Shown here: in pieces, positions 8,898 to 16,326 of the stretch
How the letters are laid out: each line of letters begins with the position of its first letter
Position numbering within the stretch: the stretch's first letter is position 1
DNA from: a virus
Virus record (IMG/VR): IMGVR_UViG_3300030107_003729
Location: 1 to 31,888 of that record
Direction: 5' to 3' (one strand)
Length of the DNA stretch: 31,888 bases
The notes under the pieces: model-generated
Databases searched by the model: none
What the model was told of the DNA's origin: nothing
What the model saw: the letters and a program-made list of their open reading frames with translations, nothing else
Made by a program: the position numbers and the translations under genes

Positions 8898-9197
8898 ATG
8901 ACAAAGAGTCATACACACACAGATTTAGTAGGCAAGTTTGTCTACTATCGCAAGCCTAAATACGCTTGGCAATTTGGAAAAGTCAAGTCAGTAGTAATGT
9001 ATACGCGAGGCCAAAAAAAGGGTCAATTAAGGTATGCACGAATAGCAACCACACATTGGACTGGCAAGATGGTTGAGAAGGATGGATTCATGGTTCCACA
9101 AACTCGTTGGACTGGGCCATGTCGAAGAACTGATACTATCTATGAAGTTCTAGTTGGTAAGAAAAAGTTAGTTCCATTGGAGAAGTGGTTAAAGTGA
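8898..9197 (+). CDS. Small basic SH3-like beta protein
   Basis: This 99-residue basic protein starts HTHTDLVGKFVYYRKPKYAW and continues with short strands such as FGKVKSVVMYTRGQKKGQLR. The opening (LVGKFVYY...FGKVKSV) resembles an SH3-like or KOW-like beta barrel that could bind nucleic acid or protein, but no family is certain. It is the first gene of a three-gene plus-strand cluster cut into the minus-strand late block, and it starts about 20 nt after a TATA box. Its stop overlaps the GTG start of the peptidase gene (GTGA). Function is unknown. Confidence 0.75.
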   Translation: MTKSHTHTDLVGKFVYYRKPKYAWQFGKVKSVVMYTRGQKKGQLRYARIATTHWTGKMVEKDGFMVPQTRWTGPCRRTDTIYEVLVGKKKLVPLEKWLK

Positions 9198-9733
9198 TTC
9201 GCAATAAGAAAGGACAAAGAAGTAGACGTGCCAGTGGTTCATCATACTGTGGACCAACTGCATTGACTGTTCTTACTGGTAAGCGATATGACATTGTAGA
9301 AAAGGACTTACTAAAAGAAGTAAACAAGAATGTAAAGTATCGAGGTCGATGGCAACTAGATTGGTGGACGGGTGAAAGAAAGAAGTTTATTCCTGCTAGA
9401 AAAGAAACACAAATTAAAGGAATGTCTAATGGTCAGATGCGTAGAGCATTGAAACGATATGGTTACAAAATGTATCGTTCAGATAATCATGGAGCCAATC
9501 AAACATTTAGACAATGGGTTAGAGCAACACATGGTAAACGTGGTAAGACGTGGTATCTGGTTGTTGCAGGTAATCATTACATGGTAGTAAAAGGAAACAA
9601 AGTATGGGACACCTATACGCCTGACAAAGGAATGCCTGTTACAAAAATACCATGGAAGAAAAGAGCAAGGATGCAAGAACTGTTTGTAATAGAAAAAATA
9701 AGCCGTAACAAAACAAAGGAGGTGAGAAAATAA
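9194..9733 (+). CDS. C39-like (papain-fold) cysteine peptidase
   Basis: The protein has about 179 residues with the hallmarks of C39/papain-like peptidases. These are a catalytic Cys in SSYCGPTALTVLTG (about residue 19), a His in YLVVAGNHYMVVKG (about residue 128) and a following Asp in VWDTYTPDKG (about residue 139). The layout YCGPTAL ... TWYLVVAGNHYMVV ... DTYT recurs in small tailed-virus proteins of unknown role. There is no signal peptide or membrane segment. GTG 9194 is chosen because it makes a 4-nt GTGA overlap with the preceding stop and has GGAG about 11 nt upstream; GTG 9185 is an alternative. Possible roles include cleavage of virion or host proteins, or host-cell exit. The substrate is unknown. 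Confidence 0.7.
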   Translation: MIRNKKGQRSRRASGSSYCGPTALTVLTGKRYDIVEKDLLKEVNKNVKYRGRWQLDWWTGERKKFIPARKETQIKGMSNGQMRRALKRYGYKMYRSDNHGANQTFRQWVRATHGKRGKTWYLVVAGNHYMVVKGNKVWDTYTPDKGMPVTKIPWKKRARMQELFVIEKISRNKTKEVRK

Positions 9734-9942
9734 CCGCTGAACTAAGTGAATGGGATGTGCCACTAGAGTTGTGTATCTTTTGCAAAAAGCATTGGACTAA
9801 ATACGATATTGGTGCAGGAGTTCTTTCTCTCGGCAGAATAAGTCGTCGAGTCAAATGTGACATTGACGACATTATGTCAAATCACTGCACAGACCAAGTG
9901 TGTAATGATTGCTATGAGAAACAGCTTCTCGGCAAGCTGTAA
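9730..9942 (+). CDS. Small zinc-ribbon protein, start uncertain (possible ATA)
   Basis: The protein has about 70 residues with paired cysteines LCIFCKKHW near the N-terminus and VCNDCYEK near the C-terminus, typical of a small treble-clef or zinc-ribbon fold. A very strong ribosome binding site (AAAGGAGGTGAG) ends 4 nt before ATA 9730, which overlaps the peptidase stop as ATAA. The first conventional start in frame is GTG 9757, which lacks a ribosome binding site at normal distance. I annotate from ATA because of the binding site, but GTG 9757 (61 residues) is possible. Partner and role are unknown. Confidence 0.6.
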   Translation: MTAELSEWDVPLELCIFCKKHWTKYDIGAGVLSLGRISRRVKCDIDDIMSNHCTDQVCNDCYEKQLLGKL

Positions 9943-9985
9943 GCAAGTAAATAGGTCTGGCAGTGCCTGATGGTGCTTTAAACTG

Positions 9986-10549
9986 CTAACGCTTGACTAT
10001 CTTACCGTTAGATTGGCGAGATAATTCCTCGCCTATCTTTCGGACAAAGGTAGTTTTGTTTTTCTGTAACGACTTAGCCATAAATCTTTGTGGCTGAGTC
10101 CCTTTTTTATAAATTGCAAACCGTAAATTGTCATGCGTTTTAAATTTCTTACCTTTTAATTTTCTCCATTTTTCCATATCGCCTGCGTTTTTTGAATAAT
10201 TAGTTGCGTATTTGTCTGCTAACGCTGGAGGCCAATACTTTTTTGCTCCTGTTTTTTGTCCTTTCTTATTTCTCTTTGCAGGCCCAGTTCCAAATTCTAC
10301 ATAACCTGCATACTCTACATTAGTAAAAATTTCTTTTCGCATCGGTTTATCATTTACCATTACGCTACCAAACAATCTACTGTTAACGCCAATTGAATCT
10401 GCTAAATTAGAATTAGCATCATTAGCCATTTTATCTGCAGTATCTGTCATAGCAATGTTTACTGCTTTTTCAATATCCACTCCAATTTCATCAAATATTT
10501 TGCGTGCACTGTCACTTATCTTAATGTTTACTTTTAGATTAGCACTCAT
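9986..10549 (-). CDS. HK97 gp10-like head-tail/tail completion protein
   Basis: This 187-residue basic protein carries the EYAGYVEFGTGPAKR motif and the later PQRFMAKSL segment characteristic of the HK97 gp10 family, which acts at the head-tail junction or tail terminator. Its start overlaps the stop of the preceding gene (ATGA). In most siphoviruses this gene sits after the head-tail connector. Here it lies between the MuF-like gene and the protease, separated from the connector genes at the right end of the window. It converges on the plus-strand island with a gap of only 43 bp and no clear terminator between them. Confidence 0.75.
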   Translation of the reverse strand: MSANLKVNIKISDSARKIFDEIGVDIEKAVNIAMTDTADKMANDANSNLADSIGVNSRLFGSVMVNDKPMRKEIFTNVEYAGYVEFGTGPAKRNKKGQKTGAKKYWPPALADKYATNYSKNAGDMEKWRKLKGKKFKTHDNLRFAIYKKGTQPQRFMAKSLQKNKTTFVRKIGEELSRQSNGKIVKR

Positions 10550-10782
10550 TTGTAACCCATTACTGTGTCTATGTCATCATCGCCGTATTTCTTTTTCCAT
10601 TTTTTTTCTATAAACTTTTCTGCCTTTTTGTAATAATCAACCCGTGACTTAACTGCCATTTGCCTGCGATGTTCTCTATCTCCGTTCTTCCAGTCTATTT
10701 CAGATTGACACTCCTGACAAAATCCACTACTCAAAATGTGGACTCGCATTGCTCCTGCTAAACATTTCTTACATTGTTTCAT
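10546..10782 (-). CDS. Small zinc-ribbon protein in head operon
   Basis: This 78-residue basic protein has CKKC near the N-terminus and FCQECQSE at about 22-26, a four-cysteine zinc-ribbon arrangement. A Lys/Arg-rich helical C-terminal half follows (AEKFIEKKWKKKYG). It is coupled by ATGA overlaps to the genes on both sides, so it is made together with the MuF-like and gp10-like proteins. No specific family was recognised; a DNA-binding or virion assembly accessory role is plausible but unproven. Confidence 0.7.
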   Translation of the reverse strand: MKQCKKCLAGAMRVHILSSGFCQECQSEIDWKNGDREHRRQMAVKSRVDYYKKAEKFIEKKWKKKYGDDDIDTVMGYK

Positions 10783-11489
10783 ACTACCCTCGCTAATACT
10801 GTTCTTTGATTTGGATGCAACAACGACGTTCCAAGTAACTTAAGACCATACCTTGCTGCTATCTTTTTCTGTAACTCTACTAAATCACTCATGTATAAAC
10901 CTGTCGATGGTATGCTGCGTGCTAACTCATTATGTGCTTCACAAGTCCTAGAATCATTACCAACAATTAATCTATACTTGTATTGTCTGCCTGACAACTC
11001 TTCACCTTTTGCATAACCTCTTAGTCTACCTTCATTGTAAATTGCATTGATTTCAGTCCTAGCTATCCTAACTAGCTTAAAAGTCGACGCATTGGTCACT
11101 TGCCGCATCGCATCTACAATTAGGGGAACACTACTACCTGAAGCAATTCCAGCCGTAATAGCGCCTCTTAAACCGTCAGTTAACTCTGATGCAAATGTCT
11201 GATAGTTCTTTGCAAGTATGCCACCTGCTTTCATAGTTCTTAAAAAATCATCATCTATTTCATCAAAGACTGGTTCGGCTTTTACTAAATTAGGTTCTGT
11301 AAATGCAGACCTAACACCATGCCGATACGCATCATCTATGTCATCTTCTAGTGCCTGTTTCATTCTAGTAGCAACCATAACAGACATATCTTCTACAGAT
11401 TCTTGCAATTCGTTAACAGACCTTGCTCGTTTTAATTCTCTAAATTCTCTGGCAATAACTCTGCGTAACTCATTGGCTGCCGCTTCCAT
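10779..11489 (-). CDS. MuF/SPP1 gp7-like head morphogenesis protein
   Basis: This 236-residue protein has a helical N-terminal half. Its C-terminal domain has the MuF pattern: VRIARTEINAIYNEGRLRGY (about residues 141-160), then YRLIVGNDSRTCEAHNELA, ending in LLHPNQRTVLARVV. MuF proteins associate with the portal and enter the capsid in small numbers. The gene overlaps the end of the portal gene by 58 nt, which fits the usual portal-MuF pairing and suggests coupled expression. The length is at the short end for the family. Confidence 0.8.
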   Translation of the reverse strand: MEAAANELRRVIAREFRELKRARSVNELQESVEDMSVMVATRMKQALEDDIDDAYRHGVRSAFTEPNLVKAEPVFDEIDDDFLRTMKAGGILAKNYQTFASELTDGLRGAITAGIASGSSVPLIVDAMRQVTNASTFKLVRIARTEINAIYNEGRLRGYAKGEELSGRQYKYRLIVGNDSRTCEAHNELARSIPSTGLYMSDLVELQKKIAARYGLKLLGTSLLHPNQRTVLARVV

Positions 11490-12907
11490 ATACGAGGACG
11501 CTCTTCTGGCTCCTCGGCCTCCAGCGACTCCTGCAACGGCTTTTGAAAATCCTGACGCACCACCTCTGGCTGTTGAGGGAGCACTAAATTACCATCACTA
11601 TCCAAATCCATCTCCACTCCTACATTCTGCATTTGGGTCAATATCTGAGCCTTCAAGTTCATGTTATTCAAATATTTAGTTTCGTCTCTTTCGTTTATAT
11701 CGTTAAATCTAATCTTCCATGAATCTATTTCCATTATTTTCAACAACGGTTTTAGGAATCCCATTTCCAAACATTGTTGCGTTTCTCTTATAGTTCTATC
11801 AAATATTGTAATCTGTTCGCCTTCTGAGTTAAGTCCACCTACTCCTTGCATCTGTCCTACAACTAACGGCATCACTCCATACGACGCATTAATGTCATTA
11901 TTTATCCTATCCATGTAAGGTAACATCATTAATTCGTCCATATTAGGCATGACAGGAACAAATTTCGCCGTGTTTCCGCCGTCTCGACTACTTAAAATAG
12001 GAACAAAGTTAGGATTTCGACGAGTTTCCTCTGCAATATACTCACCTAATCTGTTCAAACTTTCCTCATCGTGACCTGGAACATCTAAGAATCCTTTAGG
12101 TGGTCTTTCCAGTCTATAGATTTTGTTTTGAAATGACTCTATGGCCAATGCTGTTTCGATTTTTTTGGAAAGACCTATAATTGGCGACTGCCCATACAAC
12201 CGAGCATTCGCACTGTATTTGTTAAAATGTATAATCTCATCACGTGCAAACGGTATCTTACCATCTTCACTTTCGTAATAATATGCCATTGGTTCTAACT
12301 TTATGCCGTTACTTGGATTAACATCACCACTCATAAACTCTCTAGTAACTGGGTCAAACTTTTCTTCGTCTTCTATAAATCTTCCATAAGCATCGACATT
12401 GAATCGCATGTGCTTTGCATCTTCTACCCATAATTCTTTGACTACTTTACCGCTAACAGAGCCATCCTCGCTTGCCATACGGTCATATACAATACTTACC
12501 CAACAATCATCAAACACTTCCAACTGTCTAATCATTGCTTTAAAAAATTCTGAACCATTAATATCTGCACTGCCATTAGTAGGATTCTTTAACAACCGCT
12601 CAACTGCCTTTCTTTGCTCAGGTTTGCCATCGCCAATCGCCTGATATTCCCATCCTTTTGCTACAGCTTGTGACGCAATACGTGTAATAACAGTCCTAAG
12701 ATGTGAATACCTGTCTGCTAATTGTTCCAAATAATGTTGGTCTACTGGCGGAAGTATAGAGTTTCTATAAGCCTTATCTGTAGAAACACCAGAATATACG
12801 GGAGTCCTAGCTTCTTTTTCTAAAGATTGCGCATCAGACGAAACCATACGTTCTAACGCAGACGCTTTTCTAACTGGCTTGCTCCTAAATCGGTCAAATA
12901 TTCCCAT
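11432..12907 (-). CDS. Portal protein
   Basis: This 491-residue protein has portal-type features. The N-terminal region contains YLEQLADRYSHLRTVITRIA, followed by a wing domain with FFKAMIRQLEVFDDCWVSIV. Next come a stem-helix region (SPIIGLSKKIETALAIESFQ) and NINASYGVMPLVVGQMQG, a typical portal motif, with a C-terminal crown helix. It would form the dodecameric DNA channel at the capsid vertex. The gene follows the large terminase and a ribbon-helix-helix gene, and its start overlaps the latter's stop (TAATG). The C-terminus is charged and overlaps the MuF gene. Confidence 0.85.
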   Translation of the reverse strand: MGIFDRFRSKPVRKASALERMVSSDAQSLEKEARTPVYSGVSTDKAYRNSILPPVDQHYLEQLADRYSHLRTVITRIASQAVAKGWEYQAIGDGKPEQRKAVERLLKNPTNGSADINGSEFFKAMIRQLEVFDDCWVSIVYDRMASEDGSVSGKVVKELWVEDAKHMRFNVDAYGRFIEDEEKFDPVTREFMSGDVNPSNGIKLEPMAYYYESEDGKIPFARDEIIHFNKYSANARLYGQSPIIGLSKKIETALAIESFQNKIYRLERPPKGFLDVPGHDEESLNRLGEYIAEETRRNPNFVPILSSRDGGNTAKFVPVMPNMDELMMLPYMDRINNDINASYGVMPLVVGQMQGVGGLNSEGEQITIFDRTIRETQQCLEMGFLKPLLKIMEIDSWKIRFNDINERDETKYLNNMNLKAQILTQMQNVGVEMDLDSDGNLVLPQQPEVVRQDFQKPLQESLEAEEPEERPRIWKRQPMSYAELLPENLEN

Positions 12908-13056
12908 TATATTCTCTTTTTATTTCGCGGTTCTTCTATATATCTATTCATAATAGACTCTACTAATCGACCTACAGACACTCCCTTTTCCCTTGCAACT
13001 GTTTGCATTTTGACCTTTGTCTCTTTCCGAATTCCATAAAGCTCAAACCTCGCCAT
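12907..13056 (-). CDS. Ribbon-helix-helix regulator, 49 residues
   Basis: This short protein reads MARFELYGIRKETKVKMQTV, then AREKGVSVGRLVESIMNRYI and a basic tail. A short beta strand (RFELYGI) is followed by two helices (KETKVKMQTVAREKG and SVGRLVESIMNRYIEE) in the Arc/CopG ribbon-helix-helix pattern, so it is probably a dimeric DNA-binding repressor. It has its own TATA box at 13081-13089 and ends in a TAATG overlap with the portal start. This placement suggests it controls the capsid genes or its own promoter. It is too short for most automated gene calls. Confidence 0.75.
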   Translation of the reverse strand: MARFELYGIRKETKVKMQTVAREKGVSVGRLVESIMNRYIEEPRNKKRI

Positions 13057-13080
13057 ATGGAAAAGCTACAAAAAAAGGGA

Positions 13081-13108
13081 GCATATAAATTTACGGGATT
13101 ATATAAAT
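13081..13108 (-). promoter_or_regulatory. Tandem TATA boxes before the RHH-portal operon
   Basis: On the minus strand, CATTTATATAATCCC (13107-13093) is followed by CCGTAAA (13096-13090) and TTTATATGC (13089-13081). The second resembles the promoter at 8862-8879. ATG 13056 is 33 nt from the first base of the proximal TATA box. Two overlapping boxes could allow early and late use. Confidence 0.6.
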
Positions 13109-13116
13109 GGTTTATA

Positions 13117-14592
13117 TTACATAAAATCCCAACGGACGTAATGTAGCCTTCTTTTTTCCATTTCTTGTATCGCTAATTCGCACATCCAAAGCGACATAAC
13201 GCTATCTGGCGTATGTCCTTCTAGTCTTCCATTCTTTCCGTAAACAAGCCGACTCAACCCATCTACTAGTTTTCTCATTCCAGGTTTTGAGTTCTCTTTA
13301 GATGTCTTATCCCATGGAATTATATACTTTCCTTGCTCCATTCTTATTGCAATTCCAGGTATTCCTGTATCTACACGATGCTTTTCCCTACCTGTATTGT
13401 GTCCTTCTACTGGCACACCTTCTAATTGTTGCGCCGCATGAACGACTAACCTCTGATAACCATTAGACTCTACTATGATTTTAAACGGTTTGAACCTTTC
13501 ACTTAATTGTCGTAATGTAAGTAACTGTGCATCTAACCATGCATTACCTTGAGCCTGTATCTTACCTGTCCAGTTGTAAAGTATCTGACGCATCTGCGTA
13601 TCTCTGTTATACGCAACCACAGTGTAACTTGTCTCGTCATTCATCGTATCCATGCCCACTGCAAGGTCAACACCCATAATTGTTTCCCAACCTTCTGGCG
13701 CCAATCCCATGTTTGCACCCTTGTCTAAACAAGTGTTTAACACTTCATACGGTATAACTGCGCTCTCTGGGTCCAATGGATTTAACATATACTCAGACTC
13801 AAATGCACGACTTCCCATCGTGTATTTCTCTTCCTCTAACCTCTCTAACGTCCAATACTCTGGCCATCTCGGCGTTTCATCTTCCAAAAGTGCAGGATGT
13901 CGCACCACATTCCACTGCGGACTTTCAGTAACCCAATCTGTCGCATCGTTAACTCTTTTCTGCGTTCCTACTAACAAAATTCTTTCATCTGGTAAACGCA
14001 TTGGCATGACAACCCTTTTTATATAATGTATCACGTTCTCGTCTGAAATAGACGGAAACTCCTGCAAAACGTCGTCCAAAATAATCATATGAACGTGAGG
14101 ACCTTCTAATGCTTTACCAATACTTGCCGCATGAACCCTACTTCCATTGTTAAAATACTTAGCACCTTTACGCCATGAACCTACATCCTCACTTGATTTC
14201 TTTTTCATCATACCTGACAATCGCCACGACCTACGACACAATTCCTCAAACTGTTCTAACTTATCCCATGCCTGTTCCAATGTTGCAGATATATACAATG
14301 CCCTGAAATTCTGATTTGTAAGCATATGATATGCTAAATTACTCAATGCCCAACTCGTTTTCAAATGCCCTCTTGCACAGATTATCGCCGTATGAGTGCC
14401 AGAATTGAACGTTTTCTCCCATTCTGAGTGCATTTCACCTAGAGGAACGAACGTTCCAGGCTCTTGTTCCATGTAATTTTCCAATGTTTCGTTGATAAAC
14501 TCTCCTAATGTCTGCGGAGTTTCTTGCATCATATTGTATGCAAAGTTTATTGCTGCACTTTTCGACTTGTGGTCTAACTCAAAATCTTCCAT
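13117..14592 (-). CDS. terL: Terminase large subunit (TerL)
   Basis: This 491-residue packaging motor has an ATPase domain with a variant Walker A (CARGHLKTS, residues 72-80), Walker B (HMIILDD, 168-174) and the coupling segment LLVGTQKR (about 206-213). A C-terminal RNase H-like nuclease domain follows, with Asp in GVDLAVG (about 309), Glu in IIVESNG (about 375) and Asp in TPDSVMSLW (about 463). It cuts concatemeric DNA and pumps it through the portal. The gene overlaps the preceding small gene by 14 nt and is followed by the promoter of the RHH-portal genes. Confidence 0.9.
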   Translation of the reverse strand: MEDFELDHKSKSAAINFAYNMMQETPQTLGEFINETLENYMEQEPGTFVPLGEMHSEWEKTFNSGTHTAIICARGHLKTSWALSNLAYHMLTNQNFRALYISATLEQAWDKLEQFEELCRRSWRLSGMMKKKSSEDVGSWRKGAKYFNNGSRVHAASIGKALEGPHVHMIILDDVLQEFPSISDENVIHYIKRVVMPMRLPDERILLVGTQKRVNDATDWVTESPQWNVVRHPALLEDETPRWPEYWTLERLEEEKYTMGSRAFESEYMLNPLDPESAVIPYEVLNTCLDKGANMGLAPEGWETIMGVDLAVGMDTMNDETSYTVVAYNRDTQMRQILYNWTGKIQAQGNAWLDAQLLTLRQLSERFKPFKIIVESNGYQRLVVHAAQQLEGVPVEGHNTGREKHRVDTGIPGIAIRMEQGKYIIPWDKTSKENSKPGMRKLVDGLSRLVYGKNGRLEGHTPDSVMSLWMCELAIQEMEKRRLHYVRWDFM

Positions 14593-14731
14593 ACTTTTTT
14601 TCTACCATTTCGCGGTTGATATTTACTACTATCTCTTTAACATCATAATCGTTAAACAATATCTCCTCTGCTACTTGATGTATGTTTTCATTTTTGTAAA
14701 TCTCCTTACCATCTTTGAAAATCCGTATCAT
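14579..14731 (-). CDS. Small hypothetical protein upstream of terminase
   Basis: This 50-residue protein (MIRIFKDGKEIYKNENIHQV...) has mixed alpha/beta character and a high charge. A longer in-frame start exists at 14764, but ATG 14731 makes the ATGA overlap with the preceding stop that is standard in this operon, so I prefer it. The end overlaps the terminase start by 14 nt. No family was recognised; it probably serves packaging or DNA modification by association only. Confidence 0.6.
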   Translation of the reverse strand: MIRIFKDGKEIYKNENIHQVAEEILFNDYDVKEIVVNINREMVEKKYGRF

Positions 14732-15165
14732 AACCTCTCCTGAACTCTGTGTTCTACTGTGCATATCGTATCATTATGCATTCCACCATGACAAACAATC
14801 AAGATTCTTGTAATCTCAAACCCTCTTTTTTTTCCAAGACCACAAGTATTCCAACCAAACGAAATACATTTGTCTAATACCTTTTGACCCATTAAATCTT
14901 TCCAATTACTCCACGTGCTCGACTTTGTATCATATTCACCCTTGCCTTTGTAACACTCTTTTAACTGTCGTGGAGAATACGGTGGGTCAAACACTCCATA
15001 ATTATGAGCCTCTACTCTTTTCAAATACTCAGATGCATCTTCCTTATACTCAAAAGGAAAAGGGTCAATATAATCTGTGCCAAGTTCTTCTTCTATCAAT
15101 TTCTCAATGGGCTTTATTGTAAAGGTGCGTTTGTTAGGCATCGCCCATGCCCTTTCTATTATCAT
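14728..15165 (-). CDS. DPPY-motif DNA methyltransferase-like protein
   Basis: This 145-residue protein has the amino-methyltransferase motif IV in YGVFDPPYSPRQLKECY (about residues 68-84), followed by GWNTCGLGKKRGFEI and HNDTICTVEHR at the C-terminus. These match small phage proteins related to N6-adenine or N4-cytosine DNA methylases. A clear motif I (FxGxG) is missing before DPPY, so the domain may be permuted, reduced or non-catalytic. ATG 15165 gives an ATGA overlap with the nuclease gene and fits better than 15192. Adjacency to two nuclease-like genes suggests protection of viral DNA or a restriction-like pair. Confidence 0.65.
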   Translation of the reverse strand: MIIERAWAMPNKRTFTIKPIEKLIEEELGTDYIDPFPFEYKEDASEYLKRVEAHNYGVFDPPYSPRQLKECYKGKGEYDTKSSTWSNWKDLMGQKVLDKCISFGWNTCGLGKKRGFEITRILIVCHGGMHNDTICTVEHRVQERL

Positions 15166-15665
15166 TCGTTTATCCACCCTCTGCCATCCCAACTATAGAC
15201 ATCAAAATGTTTTCGATACCTGTAACGGTCAATTAAGAAGCATTTTGCCACCTTTTCATCGCTGTCATAGTATGTTTCACCCCCATTTACACGCTTAGAA
15301 ACGCAGTTCCTAAGCAATTTTTTCAAATTGTCTACAGTTATTACCCATAAATGCTTATCTCGAATATTAGGAAAATAATACGCAAAGTAAGTTGCCTTAG
15401 TTGTTCTAATACCACTCGGCTTACCACGACACTTGTATTCTATCGCCATATTTCCTGACCCGCCTTCGTCTATGTTCTTCTCCCAATAATCTGTTTTTAC
15501 CTCAAACGTCACTGGGTCCTCATACGGATTCTGAAACAATATGTCATAATTCGCATTATCATTGTATTTCTTAAACTGTTTTTCCATAACCGTTTCGACA
15601 AAATGTCTAACTGCCTGTTCGCCTTTTTGCCCATCTGCTAAATCCTTGTCAAAGTTGTTATTCAT
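15162..15665 (-). CDS. PD-(D/E)XK-like nuclease
   Basis: This 167-residue protein has an N-terminal helix (GQKGEQAVRHFVETVMEKQF), then NYDILFQNP and VTFEVKTDYW. D-x(n)-ExK in this arrangement is the core of restriction-endonuclease-like (PD-(D/E)XK) folds. A further conserved-looking string, MAIEYKCRGKPSGI, follows. Related small phage proteins carry the same EVKTD...EY...RGKPSGI pattern. It may act as a Holliday-junction or structure-specific nuclease before packaging, or in host DNA degradation. It is coupled by ATGA to both neighbours. The catalytic assignment rests on motif recognition only. Confidence 0.65.
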   Translation of the reverse strand: MNNNFDKDLADGQKGEQAVRHFVETVMEKQFKKYNDNANYDILFQNPYEDPVTFEVKTDYWEKNIDEGGSGNMAIEYKCRGKPSGIRTTKATYFAYYFPNIRDKHLWVITVDNLKKLLRNCVSKRVNGGETYYDSDEKVAKCFLIDRYRYRKHFDVYSWDGRGWINE

Positions 15666-16012
15666 AGCAATAACTCCTTCGTAAACTTCTGATGAGCATT
15701 CACAACCCGTATCTCCAACGGATATAGGTGCTGTTTCTTCAATATAGAGTCGCTTCCTTCCGTATTTACAACCTCATACACTATCCCAGTGTCCGCATCT
15801 ATAACATCCGCACGCAAACCACTCGGCTCAAACACCGCCTCAGTGTAAAACTCGTGCTCCCACTCCTTTAACTGCTTGCAAATCGCAAACTTCATGTCAA
15901 TATGCTCCTCTGTCTCGTTCTTACTCCAACGCATAGCGTTTCTATTCCTGTTACTAGTCCTTAACAACCGAGAAACCTTATTGCGTTGCTCCTGAACTGC
16001 ATATCTACTCAT
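15662..16012 (-). CDS. Second PD-(D/E)XK-like nuclease-fold protein
   Basis: This 116-residue basic protein has a helix with ETEEHIDMKFAICKQLKEW, then GLRADVIDADTGIVYEVVNT. Asp in ADVID and Glu in YEVV resemble the PD-(D/E)XK core, but the usual Lys after ExK is replaced (EVV), so it may be inactive or use another base. It ends with an ATGA overlap into the other nuclease-like gene. The two adjacent small nuclease-fold proteins could form a heteromeric enzyme. This is inference from a weak motif. Confidence 0.55.
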   Translation of the reverse strand: MSRYAVQEQRNKVSRLLRTSNRNRNAMRWSKNETEEHIDMKFAICKQLKEWEHEFYTEAVFEPSGLRADVIDADTGIVYEVVNTEGSDSILKKQHLYPLEIRVVNAHQKFTKELLL

Positions 16013-16157
16013 CTACAAACCGCCTGCAAGCCTTACAAGTTATCTCATGGTCCTTATCACTAGCCAAAACATTCATACTTCCTTTTACCCACTCACAATA
16101 ACGCCCACACATTGTCCACTGTGAGTCCTTATCTCTATACTTATGAACGATTGCCAA
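16005..16157 (-). CDS. Zinc-ribbon miniprotein, TTG start
   Basis: The frame of 50 codons has cysteines in TMCGRYCEW and ITCKACRRF, a four-cysteine ribbon. The most upstream possible start is TTG 16157, preceded by GGGGGAT at normal distance; an ATG at 16112 would give 35 residues but remove a likely zinc-contacting His (HKYRD). The upstream end overlaps the preceding gene by 17 nt and the stop overlaps the next start. Function is unknown. Confidence 0.5.
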   Translation of the reverse strand: MAIVHKYRDKDSQWTMCGRYCEWVKGSMNVLASDKDHEITCKACRRFVDE

Positions 16158-16326
16158 CTAAATCCCCCACTATCGGCACATACACCATATTCATCTTACA
16201 CCTGTAACAATCCTTCATAGGCCTGCCTTCCTTCTTCTCGCTCCAAATAAAATGCTCCGCACCTATCAACCTGTGCTCCTCTTCCCATCTTTCGCCACAT
16301 TGATAACATACAAACTTCCACTTCAT
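16141..16326 (-). CDS. Zinc-ribbon protein (CxxC...CxxC)
   Basis: This 61-residue protein begins MKWKFVCYQCGERWEEEHRL and later has MKDCYRCKMNMVYVP, giving two CxxC pairs spaced for one zinc. ATG 16326 is chosen because it overlaps the preceding TGA (ATGA); an in-frame ATG lies 12 nt upstream. It probably binds nucleic acid or another virion or host protein. Confidence 0.7.
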   Translation of the reverse strand: MKWKFVCYQCGERWEEEHRLIGAEHFIWSEKKEGRPMKDCYRCKMNMVYVPIVGDLVGNRS

